Shown piece by piece: positions 1 to 5,679 of a stretch of 5,679 nucleotides of DNA. Position 1 is the first letter of the stretch. Each line of letters opens with the position of its first letter. Source of the stretch: Gammaproteobacteria bacterium (GTDB lineage Bacteria; Pseudomonadota; Gammaproteobacteria; UBA6429; Thiohalophilaceae). Both the position numbers and the translations under genes were made by a program. Where the stretch lies: the NCBI GenBank assembly GCA_029880425.1, contig JAOUOK010000142.1, positions 1 through 5,679 on the forward strand, given 5' to 3'. The notes beneath the pieces were generated by a model. It was given only the letters and a program-made list of their open reading frames with translations. It did not search any database and had not been told where the DNA came from.

Positions 1-2436
1 CCATAGCCAGGCCTTTTTCAACTGGTAGTCCCGAAATGAATTCAGGTTGCTGACCAGCATCCCCGATGCCCCATCCGGGCGTAACCGCATATCAGCCTCG
101 TAGCACACGCCAGCAGGGGTATGCGAGGTGAGTAAATGAATAATGCGTTGTCCTAAACGGGCAAAAAAGACCGAAACAGCGATAGATTTCTCAGCCTTAC
201 TTTCATCACCTGTTGTCATCAGGTTATTGCTTTCACTGCCATGAATAAACACCATATCCAGGTCAGAACCATAGCCCAATTCAAGGCCACCCAGCTTGCC
301 ATAACCAATCACGGCAAAACCTTTATCACAAAGCTGACCATCGCCTTTATCACTCAGCTGGCAAACAGGTCGGCCATGCCGTGCCACCAGGTGACGCCAG
401 GCTTGTTCAAGCGCTTCATCAAGAATAATTTCTGCGATCCAGGATAAATGGTCGCTCACTTTCATTAATGGCAAGGCATCGGCAATGTCTGCCGCGGCCA
501 CACGCAGCACATTTGCCTGTTTAAAATGACGCAAGACATCCATCCCCTGTTCCACGTCATCCAGTTCAATTTGTGATAAGCGCTGGCGTAAATCATTTTC
601 AAGCTCATTTCTTTCCGGCGGCAGGTACAAACTGCGCGGGTCCATCAGTTCATCAAGCAGGAGAGGGAATTGTTGTAAGTAACGCGCAATCCAGGGACTG
701 GCCGAACACAGCTTGATCAACTGCGATAGCACCATCGGGTTTTCTAATAACAAGGCCAGGTAAACACTACGACGTGCAACATTACTTAGCAGCAGTAAAA
801 CGCGATCAAAGGTCACATCAACATTTTCAACCTGCTGTAACGCTCCCAGCAATAACGGCATAAGCCTGTCTAAACGGGTTTGCCCCTGCCGGCTAAGCGA
901 CGCATATTGTCGACTTCCATGTAAGGTTTGTAATTTCTGCAATGCAGCTGGACAGTCTTTAAAACCGTGGCTAGCTAGCAACTCACAGGATTCATCTTCA
1001 TCAAGATTGTCATACCAGAGTGCTTCAAGTCGCTGGATTTCGGTTTCTTGCTGAGTATCAACTTTGACTTCACTTTCCTCGGTTTGCGGTGCAACAAAGA
1101 CCTGTTCAAAGTGCGCTTCGACTGTTTCCCGGTGTTTATTAAGTTCAGTTATAAATGCAGACCAGTCCTCATACCCCATACCTAAAGCTAAACGCGCCTG
1201 CCCGGCTTCATCATCAGGCAGGTTATGTGTCTGCCTGTCCTGGAATTCCTGTATACGATGCTCGGTGTTACGTAAAAACACGTAGGCCACTTTTAATTCA
1301 TTAATGACGTATCCAGGTAAGAGGTTACTTTTTGCCAGGCAGTCGAGTACCGGTAGCACCCGACGTTCCTGTAATTCAGTATGACGACCACCACGAATAA
1401 GTTGAAAAACCTGGGCGATAAACTCAATTTCACGAATGCCACCGGCACCAAGCTTGACGTTATTTTTCATGCCCTTACGTTTTACTTCCTGCGCGATCAT
1501 CGCTTTGAGTTCACGCAAGGATTCATAGGCCCCGTAATCAAGGTAACGCCGGTAGACAAACGGCCTTAACATGGCGAGTAATTCTTCACCCTGTTCATAG
1601 TCTCCCCCCACTACGCGCACTTTAACCATGGCGTAGCGTTCCCAGCTTCGCCCATGTACCAGGTAATAATTCTCAAAGCTATTGAAACTGGCCACCAATG
1701 GACCACCGGCACCAAAAGGGCGTAAACGCATATCGACCCGGAAAACAAAACCATCCGCGGTTTGTTGATCCAGCGACTGGATCAATTTTTTACCCAGCCG
1801 GGTAAAAAACTCGGCATTGGTTAATGACCTGGGTCCGTCCTGGACTTCACCATCTTCAGAAAAGGCAAAAATCAAATCAATATCCGAAGAAACATTAAGC
1901 TCCCAGGCACCGAGTTTACCCATACCAAGCACAACCAGCTTTTGTTCTACACCTTCAGCGTTACACGGTGTACCCAACTCTTTACACTGCCACTGGTAAA
2001 GTGTGGCCAGGGCAAAATCAATACAGGCTTCTGCCATACGGGATAATTCATGCGTGGTTTCGCTTAATTCTGCCCAGCCTGCAATATCACGCCAGACAAT
2101 ACGTAACATCTCACGTCTGCGGAATAAGCGTAAGTGTTTATGTAGTGCAGCATCATCGTTGTGATTCAGTTCAATACTAATCGTATGTTTATAATGCTCA
2201 TCAGTATAAGAGCGAAGTAAATCCCCACTTTGCGCCAGTTCCAACAATACTTCGGGAAAGCGAACACAGGTTTGCATGACAAATTCAGAGCATGCCCAGA
2301 CTTTTGCCAAAGTAGCCACAACCTCATCAGGCAATGAGGATATATCAACTTCGGACTCAAGAAATGACTCCCATTGCACAGTCACTGCAGGCTGAAGTAA
2401 ACCGGGGAGCTGGGAAATACTTTTGTTTATATTCAT
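1..2436 (-). CDS. glnE: Bifunctional glutamine synthetase adenylyltransferase / adenylyl-removing enzyme GlnE (C-terminus cut off by window edge)
   Basis: GlnE adenylylates glutamine synthetase (GlnA) when nitrogen is plentiful and removes the AMP by phosphorolysis when nitrogen is scarce, under control of PII proteins, in the cytoplasm. The minus-strand frame is open for all 812 codons from the ATG at 2436 to the edge. Two nucleotidyltransferase domains are visible. The N-terminal adenylyl-removing domain has GMGKLG followed by SSDIDLIF with metal-binding D185 and D187, then DMRLRPFG from D235 and LGAGGIREIEF at 329-339. The C-terminal adenylyltransferase domain has GYGKLGG, then GSDLDMVF with D725 and D727, and DMRLRPDG from D782. 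FKQANVLRVAAADIA and MKVSDHL lie between them. The order matches E. coli GlnE (946 residues), so about 150 residues are missing beyond position 1. The start is well fixed: an in-frame TGA (2451-2449) lies four codons upstream with no other start between. No strong Shine-Dalgarno sequence is seen. Both catalytic sites look intact. Confidence 0.97.
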   Translation of the reverse strand, partial: MNINKSISQLPGLLQPAVTVQWESFLESEVDISSLPDEVVATLAKVWACSEFVMQTCVRFPEVLLELAQSGDLLRSYTDEHYKHTISIELNHNDDAALHKHLRLFRRREMLRIVWRDIAGWAELSETTHELSRMAEACIDFALATLYQWQCKELGTPCNAEGVEQKLVVLGMGKLGAWELNVSSDIDLIFAFSEDGEVQDGPRSLTNAEFFTRLGKKLIQSLDQQTADGFVFRVDMRLRPFGAGGPLVASFNSFENYYLVHGRSWERYAMVKVRVVGGDYEQGEELLAMLRPFVYRRYLDYGAYESLRELKAMIAQEVKRKGMKNNVKLGAGGIREIEFIAQVFQLIRGGRHTELQERRVLPVLDCLAKSNLLPGYVINELKVAYVFLRNTEHRIQEFQDRQTHNLPDDEAGQARLALGMGYEDWSAFITELNKHRETVEAHFEQVFVAPQTEESEVKVDTQQETEIQRLEALWYDNLDEDESCELLASHGFKDCPAALQKLQTLHGSRQYASLSRQGQTRLDRLMPLLLGALQQVENVDVTFDRVLLLLSNVARRSVYLALLLENPMVLSQLIKLCSASPWIARYLQQFPLLLDELMDPRSLYLPPERNELENDLRQRLSQIELDDVEQGMDVLRHFKQANVLRVAAADIADALPLMKVSDHLSWIAEIILDEALEQAWRHLVARHGRPVCQLSDKGDGQLCDKGFAVIGYGKLGGLELGYGSDLDMVFIHGSESNNLMTTGDESKAEKSIAVSVFFARLGQRIIHLLTSHTPAGVCYEADMRLRPDGASGMLVSNLNSFRDYQLKKAWLW

Positions 2437-2546
2437 GGCTTTAGCATATCATTTTGTAGACGACGGTAAAGAAATTTGTACTTATACCATTATTCACCAT
2501 AAGATCATGATTAGCGTGTAATAAAAATAATTCATAGGTTAGTTAA
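2437..2546. promoter_or_regulatory. Divergent intergenic region with putative promoters for glnE and the LpxR-like gene
   Basis: This AT-rich 110-bp gap must hold the start signals of glnE (leftward) and of the LpxR-like gene (rightward), unless either is transcribed from further away. Leftward, TATAAG (complement of 2481-2486) is a fair -10 box, but no good -35 box sits at the right distance. Rightward, TTGTAC (2476-2481) and CATAAG (2498-2503) are 16 bp apart but match the sigma-70 consensus only weakly. The two candidates overlap. A perfect 8-bp palindrome, ATCATGAT, lies at 2504-2511 and could be part of an operator, but is short enough to be chance. An AGG at 2536-2538, 8 bases before the ATG at 2547, is a minimal ribosome binding site. 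The region is real; the individual boxes are tentative. Confidence 0.4.
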
Positions 2547-3560
2547 ATGATGGGAGCTCACCCGGTAAAAATAATTATTTCCTGTTTATTACTTTTCTGT
2601 TTAGCCGGCAATAGTGCGACGGCTGAAAATAAAGATCGTGGTATTGGTATCTATATTGACCAGGATTTATTTGTCCCCTTTACCAATGAAGACCGTGATT
2701 ACACCATGGGTATTGCCGTCGAATTTTTCTGGGCGAAAGACAAGGGCCTTTACCTTTTTGACAGCCTTGTTCGTGAAACAGCCCGCTTACTCAGAATGAA
2801 AGATTCTGATAAAAATATTGCTTACAGCTTTATGCTGGGTATGCTGGCATATACCCCGAACGACTTACACAATACTCAACCTATCTATAATGACCGTCCC
2901 TACTCGTCACTCGTTTATTTAAGTAATAAACGGGTTCGTGCAGATGATAAAATCGCTCTTGCCGCTGAAGTATTAGTGGGTATGATTGGAACAAATATTA
3001 GCCGTAATATTCAATCAGGCTTACATTCTCTTTTTAGTGATATTTCAAAGCCACGTGGTTGGTCACACCAGATATCCGATGGTGGTGAGCTTACCCTGAG
3101 GTTACGTTTATCAAACTCGCGTTTACAGTTTGCTGAAACCGGGCTATGGGATTTCGCTACCACATATGGTGTCTCTCTTGGATTTCAAACAAATTTAAGT
3201 GCGAGTGCTGCATTTAGAATTGGAAATATAAAAACGCCATTCTGGAGCATTCCGTATGATCCAGTAAGCCGGGGTAATTTTTTACCGGCACCACCTGCAA
3301 ATGAATGGTATTTATGGTCTGCTATACGAGGACACCTAGTAGGTTATGATGCATTATTACAAGGCCAGTTCAGAGACAGTGATGTTGAGTTCTCATCAAA
3401 TGAAATTGAACCAATTGTCTATGACGCAGCTATAGGTTTAACTGTTGGTTTTGAAAAATCACAAATCACATTCTCTGCAAATGTGAAATCTCCAGATCTA
3501 AAAATAAGTACCAGAAAACATGTGTGGGGCAGTATTAATTACATATTTCACTTCAAATAA
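2547..3560 (+). CDS. Lipid A deacylase LpxR-family (DUF2219) outer-membrane beta-barrel protein
   Basis: This 337-residue protein resembles LpxR, an outer-membrane enzyme that removes the 3'-acyloxyacyl chain of lipid A in a calcium-dependent reaction. A signal peptide is clear: K8, a hydrophobic stretch at about 9-21, and an Ala-Thr-Ala cleavage site at 24-26. The mature part shows family blocks in order: DQDLF at 38-42, EDRDYTMG at 48-55, TPNDL at 103-107, NDRPYSS at 115-121, and a histidine in the NIQSGLH block (H160) followed by a GW pair at 171-172. Against Salmonella LpxR active-site residues as I recall them, D40, T53 and H160 match Asp10, Thr34 and His122, but Q39 replaces Asn9, so deacylase activity is uncertain. 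Alternating hydrophobic strands fill the rest, ending in YIFHFK, with a lysine after the usual terminal aromatic. Length fits the family (about 320 residues). ATG 2547 is chosen over ATG 2550 because the weak AGG spacing suits it better. It precedes the kinase gene by 41 bp and may share its transcript. Confidence 0.85.
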   Translation: MMGAHPVKIIISCLLLFCLAGNSATAENKDRGIGIYIDQDLFVPFTNEDRDYTMGIAVEFFWAKDKGLYLFDSLVRETARLLRMKDSDKNIAYSFMLGMLAYTPNDLHNTQPIYNDRPYSSLVYLSNKRVRADDKIALAAEVLVGMIGTNISRNIQSGLHSLFSDISKPRGWSHQISDGGELTLRLRLSNSRLQFAETGLWDFATTYGVSLGFQTNLSASAAFRIGNIKTPFWSIPYDPVSRGNFLPAPPANEWYLWSAIRGHLVGYDALLQGQFRDSDVEFSSNEIEPIVYDAAIGLTVGFEKSQITFSANVKSPDLKISTRKHVWGSINYIFHFK

Positions 3561-3601
3561 GTAAACTTGAAAATAATTTAAAATTAAATGGTATTTCCAG
3601 A

Positions 3602-5386
3602 ATGAATGAGATTTCTTACATTAATGAATTAGAACACCCCGGAAGAATCAAGTTACAAATTGAACGCATTCGTTTTCTATATCACCAGGCGAAAACAAGT
3701 TTAATTGGACATTTATTAAGTTCAGTCGGCGTAACATATATTTTTTACGATCACGTTGAAAAGTCCATCCTATGGAGCTGGTTTGCATCAATACTATTTA
3801 TAACTATAACAAGACAAATTTCTGTTTTTTATTTTTTAAAAAAACAACCTCAGAACAATGAAGTTTTAAAATGGGGCTGGTTTTTTACTTTTATGGTTTT
3901 TTTAACTGGTTGCGCCTGGGGTGCCGCCAGTTACATCTTCCTATTATTTGAACATACTCAATTAACTTTATTTATTATTATGGTGCTAACTGGAATGCTT
4001 GTTGCGTCATTAGCGTCACTATCAGTTTTTATGTGGGCATATTATGCATTTGCTTTACCTACAGCATTACCTTTAATTCATCAACTTGTTACTAGTGGCA
4101 GACTTGAACTAATAGTCTATGGTTTGATGATTACATTGTTTTTATTTGTGCAACTTGGTTATGCGCGAGTTAATCAAAAAACTGTAGATAAATCGATTAT
4201 TTTACGTAATGAAAATCTTGAACTTATAGAACAATTACAACGCGAAAAAGAAAATGCTGAGCAATTAAGAAAAGAAGCTGAAGCGGCCAATACGGCTAAA
4301 ACGCAATTTCTAGCTTCTGCCAGCCATGACTTACGGCAACCCCTGCATGCAATGGGATTATTTATTGATGTTTTAGCCGAATGTTCTGATGAAGAAGAAA
4401 GAAAAAACGTTATTGAAAAAATAAGAAAGTCAGGTTTAGCTCTTGAAGGACTTTTGGAATCCTTATTAGATATATCAAAACTCGACGCTGGTGCTGTCAG
4501 TGTTAACATTGAGCCTTTTAAATTACATTCTATTTTTGACGAGGTAATCTCTGAATTTGAATCTATCGCAAAAAACAAAAATTTAACCATTAAATTTATT
4601 TATTCAAACATTGCCGTTATAAGCGATAAAAACTTAGTTGGACGAATATTAAGAAATCTCATTAGTAATGCCATAAAATATACAGAACATGGAAAAATTC
4701 TCATAGGATGTCGACGTAAAGGCAACAATATTTCAATTTGTGTATGCGATACAGGAAGTGGTTTTACGAAAGACAAATATAAAATTATATTTACCGAATT
4801 TCATCAGCTTGAAAATCCAGAGCGTGATCGCTCTAAAGGGCTGGGCTTAGGTCTCGCTATAGTTAAAAGAATTGAAAAACTATTAAACACAAACATACAT
4901 GTAAATTCTATACCAAATAAGGGCTCAATCTTTTCATTTGAACTCCCTGTTTACCATGGTGTTGTCAAAAACTTAATACCGAAAAAAAGTAATACTATAA
5001 TTAATAACTTTATTGGAAAACATATTGTCATTATTGATGATGAAGAAGATATCAGGAAAGGTTTAACATCTTTACTTTCAAGCTGGGGGTGCAGAGTAAC
5101 CTCTTTATCATCTACAGAAGAAATAAAAACAACTTTAAATAAAAACTCTCAACATCCAGATTTAATAGTAGCAGATTACCGTTTACGTGATAAAGAAACA
5201 GGGGCAGATGCCATACATGAAATTAAAAATATTTATTCAAATACAGATTTACCTGCAGTAATTATTACAGGTGATACTGCTCCAGAGCGAATTAAAGAAG
5301 CTAAAGCAAGTGGCTATAAAATTTTACATAAGCCAGTTTCTGGTGGAAAACTGCGGGCAATACTAACTTCATTATTATCGATATAA
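3602..5386 (+). CDS. Membrane-bound hybrid sensor histidine kinase with C-terminal receiver domain
   Basis: This 594-residue inner-membrane protein should autophosphorylate on histidine in response to an unknown cue and pass phosphate to aspartate. About six TM helices lie at 33-50, 56-79, 92-116, 121-142, 143-163 and 168-188, with short loops and no large periplasmic sensor domain. A charged coiled coil (about 195-232) leads to the dimerisation domain with phospho-acceptor H242 in SASHDLRQPLHAMGLF. The ATPase domain has the N box NLISNAIKY (N356), DTGSGF (D383) and GLGLG (413-417). The receiver (about 473-590) has acidic D479 and D480, phospho-acceptor D525 in VADYRL, T556 and K577 before proline. 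All key residues are present. No HPt domain follows, so the receiver may modulate the kinase or act through a separate HPt protein. The start gives the expected family N-terminus, though the ribosome binding site is poor. No terminator-like hairpin is seen in the 41-bp gap after the LpxR-like gene. The gene is much more AT-rich than glnE. The signal sensed is unknown. Confidence 0.95.
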   Translation: MNEISYINELEHPGRIKLQIERIRFLYHQAKTSLIGHLLSSVGVTYIFYDHVEKSILWSWFASILFITITRQISVFYFLKKQPQNNEVLKWGWFFTFMVFLTGCAWGAASYIFLLFEHTQLTLFIIMVLTGMLVASLASLSVFMWAYYAFALPTALPLIHQLVTSGRLELIVYGLMITLFLFVQLGYARVNQKTVDKSIILRNENLELIEQLQREKENAEQLRKEAEAANTAKTQFLASASHDLRQPLHAMGLFIDVLAECSDEEERKNVIEKIRKSGLALEGLLESLLDISKLDAGAVSVNIEPFKLHSIFDEVISEFESIAKNKNLTIKFIYSNIAVISDKNLVGRILRNLISNAIKYTEHGKILIGCRRKGNNISICVCDTGSGFTKDKYKIIFTEFHQLENPERDRSKGLGLGLAIVKRIEKLLNTNIHVNSIPNKGSIFSFELPVYHGVVKNLIPKKSNTIINNFIGKHIVIIDDEEDIRKGLTSLLSSWGCRVTSLSSTEEIKTTLNKNSQHPDLIVADYRLRDKETGADAIHEIKNIYSNTDLPAVIITGDTAPERIKEAKASGYKILHKPVSGGKLRAILTSLLSI

Positions 5387-5391
5387 TATTG

Positions 5392-5679
5392 CTATTCCTG
5401 CTCAACTGTGACCCAGCCCTTTTGTAGCGCAACATGTGCCGCACGGGTACGATTAGTAACATTAAGCTCTTTAAGAATTGCGGCAATATGAACCCGCACG
5501 GTTGACTCAGCCATATCTAGTAACCGTCCAATTTCTTTATTCGAATAACCATGAACAAGTTTTCTTAATACCTCATGCTGCCGAGGAGTCAATGGTGCCT
5601 TAATTTCTTTATTAATTGCCCTGTGACTATATGAAGAATTCACACTACTATCACTGGAAAGGCTGTTTGTAGATTGCCT
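5392..5679 (-). CDS. LuxR/NarL-family response regulator, C-terminal DNA-binding part (N-terminus beyond window edge)
   Basis: The visible 95 codons encode a LuxR-type (GerE) helix-turn-helix domain that binds DNA to control transcription. The domain begins at LTPRQHEVLRKL and continues through GYSNKEIGRLL, the recognition helix region AESTVRVHIAAIL and LNVTNRTRAA, ending QKGWVTVEQE before a TAG stop at 5394-5392. Before it lies a flexible stretch rich in Ser and Asn, typical of the linker between a receiver and its output domain. The frame stays open to the right edge. A GTG at 5643-5641 could start an 83-residue protein, but it sits inside the linker without a ribosome binding site, so I read this as the 3' end of a full response regulator (usually about 200-220 residues). 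It converges on the hybrid kinase with a 5-bp gap and is its likely partner. Its composition is closer to glnE than to the kinase. The receiver domain itself is not visible. Confidence 0.88.
   Translation of the reverse strand, partial: RQSTNSLSSDSSVNSSYSHRAINKEIKAPLTPRQHEVLRKLVHGYSNKEIGRLLDMAESTVRVHIAAILKELNVTNRTRAAHVALQKGWVTVEQE

Noticed and set aside
241..2180. Several plus-strand open frames of 60-73 codons (241-447, 1064-1285, 1381-1569, 1817-1999, 1968-2180)
   Set aside because: All lie antisense to the intact glnE frame, have no recognisable domain, and contradict the strong GlnE match on the minus strand.
2166..2360. Minus-strand 64-codon frame
   Set aside because: It overlaps the glnE N-terminus on the same strand in another frame; the glnE frame carries the family sequence.
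1..2436. Possibility that glnE is broken, since no stop is seen
   Set aside because: The frame reads collinearly with E. coli GlnE up to position 1 with both catalytic sites intact; it simply runs out of the window.
2614..2799. Plus-strand 61-codon frame inside the LpxR-like gene
   Set aside because: It is a frame-shifted shadow of the signal peptide and first strands of the outer-membrane protein.
3561..3601. Possible terminator or separate promoter between the LpxR-like and kinase genes
   Set aside because: The 41-bp gap is AT-rich, with only a short AT palindrome (TTTAAA), no GC-rich stem with a T-run, and no convincing promoter boxes.
3835..3861. Slippery heptamer T TTA AAA in the kinase frame, as for programmed -1 frameshifting
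   Set aside because: The -1 frame meets a TGA at 3859-3861 after a few codons, no stimulatory structure is apparent, and such heptamers are expected by chance in AT-rich genes.
4174..4590. Minus-strand 138-codon frame antisense to the kinase
   Set aside because: It is the complement of the conserved coiled-coil and histidine-box region; its Ser-rich product shows no domain and is a by-product of the kinase codons.
5301..5486. Minus-strand 61-codon frame across the kinase/regulator junction
   Set aside because: It straddles two real genes in the wrong frames and encodes nothing recognisable.

Overview
The window looks like a piece of a proteobacterial chromosome, most likely from a gammaproteobacterium. 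The main reason is a glnE product that follows the Escherichia coli GlnE sequence (as I recall it) from end to end in motif order. A lipid A deacylase (LpxR)-type outer-membrane protein also implies a Gram-negative cell with lipopolysaccharide. I cannot name a genus.

Layout. Positions 1-2436 (minus strand) hold the first 812 codons of glnE, the bifunctional glutamine synthetase adenylyltransferase/adenylyl-removing enzyme; its C-terminal end, roughly 150 residues, lies outside the window. A 110-bp gap (2437-2546) separates it from a divergent plus-strand pair: an LpxR/DUF2219-family outer-membrane beta-barrel gene (2547-3560) and, 41 bp later, a six-TM hybrid histidine kinase with a C-terminal receiver domain (3602-5386). 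Facing the kinase, with only 5 bp between stop codons, is the 3' part of a LuxR/NarL-type response regulator gene on the minus strand (5392 to the right edge), whose receiver half is presumably beyond the window. No RNA genes, insertion sequences, CRISPR arrays or large repeats were seen.

How the genes may work together. GlnE is nitrogen-assimilation housekeeping and probably unrelated to its neighbours. The kinase and the convergent LuxR-type regulator are a plausible two-component pair. The short gap without an obvious terminator suggests that the kinase is co-transcribed with the LpxR-like gene, which would link envelope lipid A modification to a membrane-embedded sensor. That link is inference from gene order. 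Two details stand out. The LpxR-like protein has Gln where the family usually has its active-site Asn. Base composition drops sharply, from about 50% GC in glnE to about 20-35% in many kinase lines, beginning inside the LpxR-like gene and ending at the kinase/regulator junction. The window holds nothing that I can defend as a wholly new system; the sensor/LpxR-like cassette is its most interesting part.
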